A DNA stretch of 64,000 nucleotides, taken from positions 361,322 to 425,321 of the forward strand of contig NZ_BSNS01000002.1 of NCBI RefSeq assembly GCF_030160115.1. The letters run 5' to 3'. The translations under genes were made by a program, and so were the position numbers. Position 1 is the stretch's first letter. Every line of letters begins with the position of its first letter. Source of the DNA: Devosia nitrariae. Its GTDB lineage: Bacteria > Pseudomonadota > Alphaproteobacteria > Rhizobiales > Devosiaceae. This document shows, piece after piece, positions 25,545-34,617 of the stretch. The notes under the pieces are model-generated. The model was not told where the DNA came from, did not search any database, and saw nothing but the letters and a program-made list of their open reading frames with translations.

Positions 25545-26483
25545 ATGCTGCTGCTCCACCTATCCGATGTCGATGAGGCCAGTTGGGCGGAGCGGATGCG
25601 CGCGGCCCTGGCACCTTATCCGGTGGTCAGGCGCGGCGATGCGTTCGATCCGGCTGACATCGCCTATATTTTCGTGTGGAAGCCGAAGCCGGATGCATTC
25701 GATGGTCTGGTCAACCTGAAGGCGATCCTGTCGTTGGGCGCGGGCGTCGACGCGCTCCTGCGCAACCCGGCGCTGCCCGACGTGCCCATCGTCCGGTTCG
25801 TCGACGAAGACCTCAGCCAGCGCATGAGCGACTATGTGGTGGCACAGGTGACCATGCACCACCGGCTCTACACGCGCTTCCGCGCCGACCAGAAAGCGAG
25901 GCGCTGGAGCCAGCTCTATCCGCCGGCGGCGAGCGAGACGACGGTCGGGATCATGGGGTTCGGCGTATTGGGCGAGGACGCGGCGCGGCGCCTTCTCGCG
26001 CTGGGGTTCAGCGTGCACGGGTGGAGCCGGTCGCCCAAGGCCATGGAGGGCGTGACCTGCTTTGCCGGGGCCGATGAGTTCGAGGCTTTCCTTGCCGGCA
26101 CCGATATCCTGGTCAACCTGCTGCCGTTGACACCGGAGACGGCGGGCATCCTCAACTACGAGACCTTCTCGAGGCTCCGCCGCGGCAAGCTCGAAGGTGG
26201 GCCGGTTATCGTCAACGCTGCGCGCGGCGGCCACCAGAAGGAGGCCGACATCGTGCGAGCGCTCGAGGATGGGACGCTTGGGGCGGCGAGTCTCGATGTC
26301 TTCGAGGTCGAGCCGCTGCCGGCCGAGAGTCCCCTTTGGGACATCGAGAATTGCTACGTCACTCCGCATATCGCCGCGATCTCGAGCGAAAAGACGGGGG
26401 TCGTCTATTTCTCGAGGATTATCAAGGACCACGAGGCGGGCAAGCCGCTCATCAACGTCGTCGACCGGGCGCGCGGGTATTAA
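25545..26483 (+). CDS. ghrA: Glyoxylate/hydroxypyruvate reductase A family protein
   Basis: An NAD(P)H-dependent D-2-hydroxyacid dehydrogenase of 312 residues. ATG 25545 follows GAGGA and gives MLLLHLSDVDEASWAERMRA. The dinucleotide site is VGIMGFGVLGEDAARRLLAL (GxGxxG), then GWSRSPKAMEGV, the catalytic Arg region VIVNAARGGHQKEADIVRAL, the Glu in SLDVFEVEPLP and the catalytic His in CYVTPHIAAISS. It belongs to the GhrA branch by length and order of motifs. It ends four bases into the convergent MarR-GNAT gene (26480-26483). Confidence 0.9.
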   Translation: MLLLHLSDVDEASWAERMRAALAPYPVVRRGDAFDPADIAYIFVWKPKPDAFDGLVNLKAILSLGAGVDALLRNPALPDVPIVRFVDEDLSQRMSDYVVAQVTMHHRLYTRFRADQKARRWSQLYPPAASETTVGIMGFGVLGEDAARRLLALGFSVHGWSRSPKAMEGVTCFAGADEFEAFLAGTDILVNLLPLTPETAGILNYETFSRLRRGKLEGGPVIVNAARGGHQKEADIVRALEDGTLGAASLDVFEVEPLPAESPLWDIENCYVTPHIAAISSEKTGVVYFSRIIKDHEAGKPLINVVDRARGY

Positions 26484-27412
26484 TTCTCTAGATCCAGCAC
26501 CCAATACTGACCGTTGAGGTCGGCACCGAACGACTGGTGCCTCTCGTCGCGCGCAAGGGTGAAGCCGGCAGCCTGGTAGATCTTGCGGGCCGAGACGAGG
26601 CAATCCTGGGTCCACAGGATCATGCGCCTGTATCCGGCATTGCGGGCAAATTTAACGGCGTGGTCGACGAGCATGCCGCCGATGCCCTTGCCACGGAAAG
26701 TCGGCTCGACGTAGAGCATGCGCAGCTGGGCAGTCTTCTCCTCGCCGGCGGCAGGGACGACGAATACGGATCCGGCAACCTCGCCATCGAAATCAGCGAG
26801 CCACAGGGCCTTGGGCGGAGTGGCGGGCGCGTCTTCATAGTCGGCATAGATGCGGGCGATCAACGTTTCGAACTCGCTGTTCCAGCCGTATTCCTGGTTG
26901 TAGAGGAGCGCCTGACGGTAGGTGAGCCAGCCGAGTTCGCCGATGCGGTGTGGCCTAAATGCAAGCGGCCCCTTTTCGGGGGAACCCGAGAGGAGCCGCA
27001 TCACGAGCTTCATTGCCTGCACAAGCCGGCGGCGGCCGCTGCGGTCGAGCGGCTCGAGGAGTCCCGCGGCCGCTTCATCGCTCATGATGTTGAGGCGGGC
27101 GCAGGTCTTGTCGCCATCTGCGGTCAGGGACACCCTGCTGCGCCGGCGGTCGTCATCGCCCGGAGTGATGTAGACCTGGTCCTGGTCCACCAGGCGCCAC
27201 AAGAGCCGGCTGACTTGACCCGGATCCATTCCCAACTCGCTCGCCAGTTCACTGCCCGATGTCGCACCGCGTTTGCCAATCTCATGGATCATACGCGCTT
27301 CGCTCAAGGTGAAGCGGGTGCGATGCATGCCTTCCTCGAGGAGGCCGATGATGCGGGTGTAGAAGCGATTGAACCGCCGGACAGCGGCGATGTCGTCGGT
27401 CTGATCTGACAT
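26480..27412 (-). CDS. MarR-type regulator fused to a GNAT acetyltransferase
   Basis: A 310-residue two-domain protein. Residues ~1-145 form a MarR winged helix (LSEARMIHEIGKRGATSGSE, LASELGMDPGQVSRLLWRLV, wing DDDRRRSRVSLTADG). Residues ~155-310 form an acetyltransferase with the acetyl-CoA loop VEPTFRGKGIGGMLVDHAVK and MILWTQDCLVSARKIYQAAG. The family is common in alphaproteobacteria, but its acceptor is generally not known. A short palindrome, AGTTGACAACT, lies 23 bp upstream of the start at 27435-27445 and may be its operator. It overlaps the convergent reductase by four bases. Confidence 0.9.
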   Translation of the reverse strand: MSDQTDDIAAVRRFNRFYTRIIGLLEEGMHRTRFTLSEARMIHEIGKRGATSGSELASELGMDPGQVSRLLWRLVDQDQVYITPGDDDRRRSRVSLTADGDKTCARLNIMSDEAAAGLLEPLDRSGRRRLVQAMKLVMRLLSGSPEKGPLAFRPHRIGELGWLTYRQALLYNQEYGWNSEFETLIARIYADYEDAPATPPKALWLADFDGEVAGSVFVVPAAGEEKTAQLRMLYVEPTFRGKGIGGMLVDHAVKFARNAGYRRMILWTQDCLVSARKIYQAAGFTLARDERHQSFGADLNGQYWVLDLEN

Positions 27413-27434
27413 GGGAAGCTCCGGAGAACCGAAT

Positions 27435-27445
27435 AGTTGACAACT
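27435..27445. promoter_or_regulatory. Candidate MarR-type operator
   Basis: AGTTGACAACT (arms of five around a central A), followed by a half-copy CAACT and TGTCAGAGTCAAC up to 27472, lies just before the MarR-GNAT start. AT-rich palindromes of this size are typical MarR sites. Binding is inferred from position. Confidence 0.45.
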
Positions 27446-27518
27446 TCAACTATCTCGTTGTCAGAGTCAACAATCCTAATCTATACGCTTCCTCGAGCGA
27501 AGGCCGCTACCGTGTGGC

Positions 27519-28865
27519 TCAGCCGTAGCGCTTCTTCAGCACCCCGTAAACGGCACGGATCCCCTGGTCCGTACCACCGACCGGCCGGGCTGGGCGGGCT
27601 TCCGGTGCCCAGCCGAAGATGTCGAGATGAGCCCAGGCTCCGGCATTGGCGACGAAGCGATTGAGAAAGAGCGCGGCAGTGACCGAGCCGGCAAAGCCAC
27701 CGGTCGCGGCATTATTGATGTCGGCGATCTGGGACGAGAGCATGCTGGCGTAGGGAGCCCAGAGGGGCATGTGCCAGAGCGGGTCGTCGGCGGCCGTGCC
27801 AGCAGCAACGAGGTCGCGCGCGAGCGTCTCGTCGCTCGAATAGAGCGGTGGCAGATCGGGTCCGAGCGCCACGCGGGCGGCACCGGTCAGCGTCGCCATA
27901 TCGAGGAGAAGCTCGGGGCTCTCCTCATCGGCGAGCGCCAGGGCATCGGCGAGGATCAAGCGACCTTCGGCGTCGGTGTTGCCGATCTCCACCGACAGGC
28001 CCTTGCGCGAGGTCAGCACATCACCCGGCCGGAAGGCGGTGGCGGAGATGGCGTTCTCGACGACCGGGACAAGAACACGCAGGCGCACTCGGAGCCCGGC
28101 GTCCATGATGGCGTGGGCAAGCCCGAGGACGTTGGCCGCTCCGCCCATGTCCTTCTTCATCAATAGCATTCCGGCGGCCCCTTTGATATCGAGCCCGCCA
28201 GTGTCGAAGGTGACGCCCTTGCCGACGAGCGTGACCTTCGGATCGTCGGCCCTGCCCCAGCTCATATCGACGAGCCGCGGCGCTTCGCGCGCGGCGTGGC
28301 CGACGGCATGGATCATGGGGAGATTGGCCGTCAAGAGATCCTCGCCCGCCGAGACCCTGACCTCCATGCCGTGGCGGGTGGCGAGGGCGCGGACTTCCCT
28401 TTCCAGCGCGTCAGGACCGAGATCGTTGGCGGGCGTGTTGATGAGGTCGCGGGCGATGAACGCCGCCTCGCGCAGACGCGATACCTCGCCGGCGTCGGCA
28501 TCGTCCGGCAGGTCGAGTTCGGGCGCCGGTGTGCCTTTGCGGTAGCGGGTGAAGCGATAGGCGCCGAGCGCGAAGCCCAGCGCCGCGTGGGTTGGGTCGC
28601 CGTAGGCGCCGTCGAGCCGGTAGCGCCCTTCGGGCAGAGCCGCGGCGGCAAGGCCGGTGACCATTGCAGGGCGGTCCGCCGCCTCGCCGAGACCAAAGAG
28701 ATACCCGGCGATGGCACCGTTGTCGCCAGGCAGAGGCAGGAGACGACCACGCTGACCTGAAAATCCATTGGCCTGCGCCCAGGAGGCCTCTGCGCCGGTG
28801 ACCCCGGCAGATGCGAGAGCCCCCTCCTCGACGCAGGTCACGGGCACAACGGCAGGCTGAGACAT
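27519..28865 (-). CDS. M17 family leucyl aminopeptidase
   Basis: A cytoplasmic two-metal aminopeptidase of 448 residues that removes N-terminal residues from peptides. ATG 28865 follows AAAGGA. The catalytic domain has KVTLVGKGVTFDTGGLDIKG (metal Lys, Asp), the carboxylate-rich signature VEIGNTDAEGRLILADALAL, and LDMATLTGAARVALG. The N-terminal half is short and poorly conserved. Length matches the PepB-like subgroup more than PepA (about 500). It is divergent from the tadD-like gene, with 160 bp between the starts. Confidence 0.92.
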   Translation of the reverse strand: MSQPAVVPVTCVEEGALASAGVTGAEASWAQANGFSGQRGRLLPLPGDNGAIAGYLFGLGEAADRPAMVTGLAAAALPEGRYRLDGAYGDPTHAALGFALGAYRFTRYRKGTPAPELDLPDDADAGEVSRLREAAFIARDLINTPANDLGPDALEREVRALATRHGMEVRVSAGEDLLTANLPMIHAVGHAAREAPRLVDMSWGRADDPKVTLVGKGVTFDTGGLDIKGAAGMLLMKKDMGGAANVLGLAHAIMDAGLRVRLRVLVPVVENAISATAFRPGDVLTSRKGLSVEIGNTDAEGRLILADALALADEESPELLLDMATLTGAARVALGPDLPPLYSSDETLARDLVAAGTAADDPLWHMPLWAPYASMLSSQIADINNAATGGFAGSVTAALFLNRFVANAGAWAHLDIFGWAPEARPARPVGGTDQGIRAVYGVLKKRYG

Positions 28866-29026
28866 GGAAGGTCCTTTCGTCAAAGCGGCAAACACCTGTA
28901 GCGGCGACAAGGCCAGCGAGCAACCAGCCACAGGCGGCGTTTTAACCGGCTGTTAAAGTTAATGATTTATTGCAAAGTGTCGGGAAGCCAACGGCTGCCC
29001 AGATTCTGGAAAGACGGTGGGCCAGC

Positions 29027-29797
29027 GTGTTGGAGCGTAGCCACAAGAGTTTGCGGAAGCTATTGATTGTGGGCGTTGCGGCACTGGCGCTCTCGGCCTG
29101 CGCGACGACCAACCGCGCAAGCCTGCCCTCGCCCGACTATTCCGGCATGCCGCGTGGGGAAGCCCTGGCGGCGCTGGCCGAGCTCACCCAGCGCTACAAG
29201 GCCGATCCCGGCAATCGCGACATCGCCATCCATTATGCCGCGGCGCTGCGCGCGCAGAACCAGACCGCCCAGGCTGTCGCCGTGCTGGAGACAGGGGTAC
29301 GCGAGCACCCCGCCGACGTCGAGATGCGCGTCGCCTATGCCAAGGCACTGACCGCCGATGGCCGGTTCGACCAGGCGCTCAATGTCGTTGACGGCGCCAT
29401 CCGCCCCGAGGCGCCGGACTGGAACGCGCTTTCCGTCAAAGGCGCGGCGCTCGACCAACTTGGACGTAACGCCGAGGCCCGACAGTTTTACCAGCAGGCG
29501 ATGGTTATCGCGCCGGGCCAGCCTTCGCTTCTGGCCAATATGGGCCTCTCCTACGCCATGACCAACGAGCTGATGTCCGCCGAGCATTATCTGCGGCAGG
29601 CCGTCGCCATGCCCGGCGCGACGAGCCGCATCCGACAGAACCTGGCGCTGGTCGTGGGCTTGCAGGGGCGGTTCGACGAAGCCCGCACGATCTATGCGGC
29701 CGAGCTGCCGCCCCAGGAGGTCGAGGCCAATATGGCCTATGTGCGCGCCCTGCTGACCCAGCAGAACCGTTGGGACCGGATAGCTGGCGGGCAATAG
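29027..29797 (+). CDS. TPR lipoprotein of the Tad pilus locus (TadD-like)
   Basis: An outer-membrane-type lipoprotein of about 256 residues, likely helping secretin or pilus assembly. GTG 29027 gives a short basic lead and a lipoprotein signal ending ALALSACAT (Cys lipidated); a TTG at 28970 is an alternative without a ribosome site. Tetratricopeptide repeats start near residue 60: DPGNRDIAIHYAAALRAQNQ, HPADVEMRVAYAKALTADGR, DWNALSVKGAALDQLGRNAE, QPSLLANMGLSYAMTNELMS. Its partner genes tadC and tadB lie convergently next door, 57 bp away. Confidence 0.87.
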   Translation: MLERSHKSLRKLLIVGVAALALSACATTNRASLPSPDYSGMPRGEALAALAELTQRYKADPGNRDIAIHYAAALRAQNQTAQAVAVLETGVREHPADVEMRVAYAKALTADGRFDQALNVVDGAIRPEAPDWNALSVKGAALDQLGRNAEARQFYQQAMVIAPGQPSLLANMGLSYAMTNELMSAEHYLRQAVAMPGATSRIRQNLALVVGLQGRFDEARTIYAAELPPQEVEANMAYVRALLTQQNRWDRIAGGQ

Positions 29798-29853
29798 CGG
29801 ACTGTCGCCACTTTCAAGATTGGACGGCGGGGCACACTTGCACTGGGCCGCCC

Positions 29854-30846
29854 TCAGCCCGTAACCGATCCGGAGAATACCGTGATCATGGCCGGCGCCA
29901 TGATGACGATGAAGAGCACGGGCAGGAAGAAGAGGATCAGCGGCACGGTCAGCTTGGGGGGCAAGGCAGCCGCCTTCGTTTCGGCTGCCATCATACGCGC
30001 CTCGCGACCCTCCTCGGCCATGACGCGCAGGGCTTGGCCGACGGACGTCCCATATTTGTCGGCCTGGATGAGGGCTGTCATCACCGAGCGCACGCCGTCG
30101 AGGCCGGTCCGCTTGCCCAAATTTTCGAAGCCGCGGGAGCGGTCGTCGAGGAAAGAGAGCTCGGCAGTCGTGAGCGTGATCTCCTCGGCAAGCTCCGGGC
30201 TCTGATCGCCGATCTCCTTGGCGACACGCTTGAACGCATGTTCGATCGACATGCCCGATTCGACGCACAGGAGCATCAGATCGAGGCAGTCGGGCCAGGC
30301 GCGGCGGATGGATTGCTGGCGCTTCTGCGTGCGGTTCTTAAGCATCAGCGGCGGCAGGTACGAACCGACGATGCCCGCGCCGATCGCGTAGGCGAGGTTG
30401 AGGTAGAGCGGCCGGTCGCCGGGCAGCACGAACAGGAGGTAGACCGCGGCGATGGTCAGGACGCCGAAGGGCGCAGCAAAGCGCATGAAGAGATAGGTGG
30501 TCAGGTGTCCCTGGCCGCGATAGCCGGCAGTGGCAAGCTTGTCGACGGTGTTCTCGTCCTGGAAGGCTTTGCGCAGAGAGAACCGTTCAACGATGTTGCG
30601 CATATAGTCCTTGGTCTCGGCACCCCGGCGGATGCTGCCGCGCTCCTGCTCGGCGCCGCGCAGTCGGGACATCTCCTGCGCACGCAGCTTCTCGCGCTCG
30701 AGGGCGACCCGGCGGATGCGGGTCTTCATCTCGGACCGCCCGATGAGGCTTGAGCCGAAGGTGAAGACCACGGCGGCCGCCGAGATCGCCGCGAGGAGGG
30801 CGATGAGGAAGTCCCGGTTGGCGAAGCGCTCGATGAAATCCACCAC
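29854..30846 (-). CDS. tadC: Tad pilus inner-membrane platform protein TadC
   Basis: A type II secretion F-domain membrane protein of 330 residues that works with TadB as the pilus assembly platform driven by CpaF. It has an N-terminal helix (LIALLAAISAAAVVFTFGS), helices at FAAPFGVLTIAAVYLLFVLP and the cytoplasmic F domain (WPDCLDLMLLCVESGMSIEH, AFKRVAKEIGDQSPELAEEI, LGKRTGLDGVRSVMTALIQA), then terminal helices (VPLILFFLPVLFIVIMAPAM). It is the last gene of the minus-strand cpa operon, 6 bp after tadB. Confidence 0.94.
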   Translation of the reverse strand: MVDFIERFANRDFLIALLAAISAAAVVFTFGSSLIGRSEMKTRIRRVALEREKLRAQEMSRLRGAEQERGSIRRGAETKDYMRNIVERFSLRKAFQDENTVDKLATAGYRGQGHLTTYLFMRFAAPFGVLTIAAVYLLFVLPGDRPLYLNLAYAIGAGIVGSYLPPLMLKNRTQKRQQSIRRAWPDCLDLMLLCVESGMSIEHAFKRVAKEIGDQSPELAEEITLTTAELSFLDDRSRGFENLGKRTGLDGVRSVMTALIQADKYGTSVGQALRVMAEEGREARMMAAETKAAALPPKLTVPLILFFLPVLFIVIMAPAMITVFSGSVTG

Positions 30847-30852
30847 CGTCTC

Positions 30853-31827
30853 CTAGAAGTCGAACTGGATCATGCGGTTCATCACGAAGATGCCGATGGC
30901 GAGCATCACGCCGGCGACACCCAGCCAGACATTGCCGATGAGCGTCGACCACAGCGGTTCGAGATAGCGCGGCGAGACCACCGTCACGAGACCGGCAACG
31001 ACGAAAGGCAGCGAACCGATGATGCCGGCGGAGGCCTTGGCCTCGGACGACATGGCCTTGATCTTCAGCTTCATCTTCTTGCGGTTACGCAGCACCCGGG
31101 CAAGGTTGCCGAGCGCCTCGGAGAGGTTGCCGCCTGCCTGTTGCTGGACGGAAATGACCACGACGAAAAAGTTGACCTCCGGCAGGGGTACGCGCTCGAG
31201 GAGCACCTGCACGGCTTCGGTCGTTGAAAGGCCAAAGGCCTGCTGGTCGAGAATCCGCTGGAATTCGGAGCGGACGGGCTCCTTGACCTCCTTGGCCACC
31301 AACCGGATGGTGTCGTTGAGCGGCAGGCCGGTCTTGACGCCGCGCACGATCGCCTCGACCGCATTGGGCAACTCGTCGAGGAACTTGTCCTGGTAGCGCC
31401 GACGCCGCCGCGCGAGGTAGAGCCTGGGCAGGAGATAGCCGCCAGCAATGCCAAAGACGGCGGCAAAGTACAACGGCACCTGCACGAGCACCAGCAGCAC
31501 GAAGAGGACCACGCCGAAGATGATGCTGTTGCGGATGAAGGCGCGCGGCTTGATGTTCATGCCCGCCTGGTAGATGCGGTCGGCGAGCGAGAGCCGGCGC
31601 CGCCGCTTCTGCTCCTCGCTCTGGGCCTTCAACACCTCCTGGACGGACTTGCGGCGCTCGTCGCGCGTGCGCGCCACCGCATTGTCACGCCGCCGCGCCT
31701 GAATGTCGCCCTGGAACGCCTTGCGGCGCTTGGCGGCGCGATTATCGCCCAGAAGCGAGGGCACCAGCGCGAAACCGGCAGCGCCAACCGTCAGGATCAC
31801 GAGGAAGGCAAGAAGCAGGGTGTTCAT
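30853..31827 (-). CDS. tadB: Tad pilus inner-membrane platform protein TadB
   Basis: A type II secretion F-domain membrane protein of 324 residues, partner of TadC. The first helix is LLLAFLVILTVGAAGFALVP; a basic cytoplasmic segment follows, then helices FIRNSIIFGVVLFVLLVLVQ. The F domain reads LPNAVEAIVRGVKTGLPLND and VVVISVQQQAGGNLSEALGN, with C-terminal helices. It lies 14 bp after cpaF and 6 bp before tadC, so all three are co-transcribed. Confidence 0.94.
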   Translation of the reverse strand: MNTLLLAFLVILTVGAAGFALVPSLLGDNRAAKRRKAFQGDIQARRRDNAVARTRDERRKSVQEVLKAQSEEQKRRRRLSLADRIYQAGMNIKPRAFIRNSIIFGVVLFVLLVLVQVPLYFAAVFGIAGGYLLPRLYLARRRRRYQDKFLDELPNAVEAIVRGVKTGLPLNDTIRLVAKEVKEPVRSEFQRILDQQAFGLSTTEAVQVLLERVPLPEVNFFVVVISVQQQAGGNLSEALGNLARVLRNRKKMKLKIKAMSSEAKASAGIIGSLPFVVAGLVTVVSPRYLEPLWSTLIGNVWLGVAGVMLAIGIFVMNRMIQFDF

Positions 31828-31841
31828 CGTGCGTCCCCGCC

Positions 31842-33320
31842 TCAGCTATCGAGCAGCTCGCGCTGCTCCGTGTTGGATTTCTCCAGCGCCTCGACGAGAT
31901 TGGCTTCTTCGTTGAAGTAGCGGGCGCGTTCGGTGAACTGCGGCTTGGTGATGCCGGTCGAGCGGTGGCGGCCGAGGAGATTGCCGCTGCCGTCTTCGCC
32001 GAGGATGTCGTACATGAAGACGTCCTGGGTAACGATCACTTCGCCTTCCATGCCCAGCACTTCAGAGATGTGCGTGATGCGGCGGGAGCCGTCGCGCAGG
32101 CGCGCCGCCTGGACGATCACGTCGATGGACGAGACGATCATCTCTCGGATGGTGCGGGAGGGCAGCGAATAGCCGCCCATGGTGATCATCGATTCAAGGC
32201 GCGAGAGCGCCTCGCGCGGCGAGTTTGCGTGGAGGGTACCCATTGAGCCGTCGTGGCCGGTGTTCATGGCCTGCAGGAGGTCGAAGGCTTCCGGGCCGCG
32301 CACTTCGCCGACGATTATGCGCTCGGGACGCATGCGCAGGCAGTTCCTGACGAGGTCACGCATGGTGATCTCGCCCTCGCCTTCAAGGTTGGGCGGACGG
32401 GTTTCGAGGCGCACCACATGCGGCTGCTGGAGCTGCAGTTCCGCCGAATCCTCGCAGGTAATGACCCGCTCGTCCTTCTCGATAAAGGCGGTCAAACAGT
32501 TGAGCAACGTGGTCTTGCCTGAGCCGGTGCCGCCCGAGATGAGGACGTTGGCGCGCACGCGCCCGAGGATGCGCAGCACCTCGGCGCCCTCGGGCGAGAT
32601 CGACCCGTATTTGACGAGCTGGCCAAGCGTCAGCTTGTCCTTCTTGAACTTGCGGATGGTGAGGGTCGCGCCATCGATGGAGAGCGGTGGCGCGATGACG
32701 TTGACGCGCGAGCCGTCGGGCAGGCGCGCGTCGCAGATGGGAGAGGACTCATCGACCCGGCGACCGACCTGGGAAACGATGCGCTGGCAGACGTTCATCA
32801 GGTGCGCGTCGTCGCGAAAGCGCACATTGGTCAGCTTCACCTTGCCGCCGACCTCAATGTAGCACTTCTGCGACCCGTTCACCATGATGTCGGCAATGTC
32901 ATCGCGCGCGAGCAGCGGCTCGAGCGGACCATAGCCGAGGACGTCGTTGCAGATATCCTCGAGCAGGTCCTCCTGCTCGGAGATCGACATGACGATCGAC
33001 TTCAGCGCGATGATCTCGGCGACGATGTCGCGGATTTCCTCGCGGGCAGCCATCTGGTCCATGGTGGCGAGCTGGGAGAGGTCGATGGAATCTATGAGCG
33101 CATTGAAGATAGCCGACTTGGTCTGGAAATAATCCTTGTCGCGCTGGGCATCGGCCGGAGAGCGTACGTCGACGACTTCGTCGGAACGGCCTCGGTTGAC
33201 CGGCGACTCTGGCGCTTTATAGCTCTCGGTCCGCTCCGGGCGCGGCGCGGCAGGCGCGGATTTGCGTGGCTCGGGCGCTGCCGGCGTGTTGCCACCAAAA
33301 CTCGTGCGCTTACCAAACAT
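31842..33320 (-). CDS. cpaF: Tad pilus secretion ATPase CpaF/TadA
   Basis: A hexameric ATPase of 492 residues that powers Flp pilus extension and retraction from the cytoplasmic side. Residues ~1-70 are a variable Pro/Arg-rich lead. The N-domain reads DMVNGSQKCYIEV-like IADIMVNGSQKCYIEVGGKV. Walker A is LISGGTGSGKTTLLNCLTAF; then the Asp box (ERVITCEDSAELQLQQPHVV), His box and Walker B (RIIVGEVRGPEAFDLLQAMN, TGHDGSMGTLHANSP). All residues needed for ATPase activity are present. It lies 7 bp after cpaE. Confidence 0.96.
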   Translation of the reverse strand: MFGKRTSFGGNTPAAPEPRKSAPAAPRPERTESYKAPESPVNRGRSDEVVDVRSPADAQRDKDYFQTKSAIFNALIDSIDLSQLATMDQMAAREEIRDIVAEIIALKSIVMSISEQEDLLEDICNDVLGYGPLEPLLARDDIADIMVNGSQKCYIEVGGKVKLTNVRFRDDAHLMNVCQRIVSQVGRRVDESSPICDARLPDGSRVNVIAPPLSIDGATLTIRKFKKDKLTLGQLVKYGSISPEGAEVLRILGRVRANVLISGGTGSGKTTLLNCLTAFIEKDERVITCEDSAELQLQQPHVVRLETRPPNLEGEGEITMRDLVRNCLRMRPERIIVGEVRGPEAFDLLQAMNTGHDGSMGTLHANSPREALSRLESMITMGGYSLPSRTIREMIVSSIDVIVQAARLRDGSRRITHISEVLGMEGEVIVTQDVFMYDILGEDGSGNLLGRHRSTGITKPQFTERARYFNEEANLVEALEKSNTEQRELLDS

Positions 33321-33327
33321 GGTCTAC

Positions 33328-34599
33328 TCAAGCCCGCTTCTTGAGGAAGGCAGGCAGTCGCATTCGGCCGGTCCCGCGTGCTGTCGCCGAAGTTTCCTGA
33401 CGCCCGGTGACGCTGAGGCCGATGGTGCGGAACACCTCGTTGATCTTGTTGGTCGCAGCGATCTCGGCGATCATTTGCCCATTGTTGGCGGCCGTCCCGA
33501 AAAGCGCGGCATCGAACGGGACCTGGCCAACGAGCTTGCATTCTATCGATGTGGCGAACTCGCTGGGCGAAATCTCCGGCCGCCGCGGCATGCCGAGCTT
33601 GTTGATGACAAGCAGCGGATCGGCCTCGGTCGGACGCAGCGCCTTGATGGTGTCGGCAAGGTTCTTGGCGTTGCGTAGACTGGCAAGATCAGGCTCGGCG
33701 ACGATGACGATCTCATCTACGGTCGCGATGGTGTGGCGTATCCAGGCGGTCCAGGCATGGGGGATGTCAAGGACCACCACAGGTGTCGAGGATTGGCACA
33801 TCTCGACGATCTGCTCGAACTCGCGCTCCTCGAAGTCGTAGGTGCGATCGAGCGTGACCGGAGCGGTCAGGAGGTTGATGTGATTGGCAGCCTTGCTCAT
33901 CAGGCGGTCGAGCATTACCTGGTCGACCTTCTGGCTGGCGAGAACGGCGTCGGCAAGGCCGTGTGGGGGATCCTGATTGAAGTTGAGCCCGGCGGTACCG
34001 AAAGCAAGATCGAGGTCGAGCACCAGGCAGTCCTGCCGCATGCTTTGCGAGATCGACCAGGCGACGTTGTGGGCGAAGGTCGAGGATCCCGCCCCGCCCT
34101 TGGCCGCGACGAACCCGATGGTGCGTCCGATCGGCTTGGCGTTCTCGGAAGCAAAGATCTCGCTGATGGCGTTGACGATCGACTGGGCGGTGTCGGGGAG
34201 GACAATGTATTCCGAGACGCCCGAGCGGATGAGATCGCGATAGAGGACTACGTCGTTGACGTGGCCGAGAACGATGAGACGGGTCGACGCATCGCACACC
34301 TCGGCCAGGCGCTCGAGCGCAGAGCCGATCTCGTCGGGAGGCAACGTCGTCTCAACCATGATCAGGTTGGGCGTAGGGTTGGACTTATAAGTCTCGACTG
34401 CGCCCTCGATACCGCCATTATGGGTGGTGAGCGCGACCTTCGACATGCGCCGGTCGTGGATGGCGCTTTCGATGAGCTGGGCCGTCTGGGACTGCTCGCA
34501 GAAGGCCTGGATGGTGATGCGCGGCATCAGTCGCGCGCCCTGGGCGATCTCGGCTGCCGGCTCTTCGGTCTTCTCGGGCTCGGGGTTGAGGAAACTCAT
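33328..34599 (-). CDS. cpaE: Pilus localisation ATPase-like protein CpaE/TadZ
   Basis: A MinD/ParA-superfamily protein of 423 residues that positions the Tad pilus machine at the pole. An N-terminal receiver-like domain (residues ~30-150: LIMVETTLPPDEIGSALERL, STRLIVLGHVNDVVLYRDLI) precedes the ATPase-like part. The deviant Walker A reads GFVAAKGGAGSSTFAHNVAW: the usual GKT is SST, as in TadZ, so ATP binding is possible without normal hydrolysis. Later motifs include CLVLDLDLAFGTAGLNF and VVVLDIPHAWTAWI. It sits between cpaC and cpaF on one strand. Confidence 0.94.
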   Translation of the reverse strand: MSFLNPEPEKTEEPAAEIAQGARLMPRITIQAFCEQSQTAQLIESAIHDRRMSKVALTTHNGGIEGAVETYKSNPTPNLIMVETTLPPDEIGSALERLAEVCDASTRLIVLGHVNDVVLYRDLIRSGVSEYIVLPDTAQSIVNAISEIFASENAKPIGRTIGFVAAKGGAGSSTFAHNVAWSISQSMRQDCLVLDLDLAFGTAGLNFNQDPPHGLADAVLASQKVDQVMLDRLMSKAANHINLLTAPVTLDRTYDFEEREFEQIVEMCQSSTPVVVLDIPHAWTAWIRHTIATVDEIVIVAEPDLASLRNAKNLADTIKALRPTEADPLLVINKLGMPRRPEISPSEFATSIECKLVGQVPFDAALFGTAANNGQMIAEIAATNKINEVFRTIGLSVTGRQETSATARGTGRMRLPAFLKKRA

Positions 34600-34617
34600 C
34601 TGACCAACTCCTTCGCA

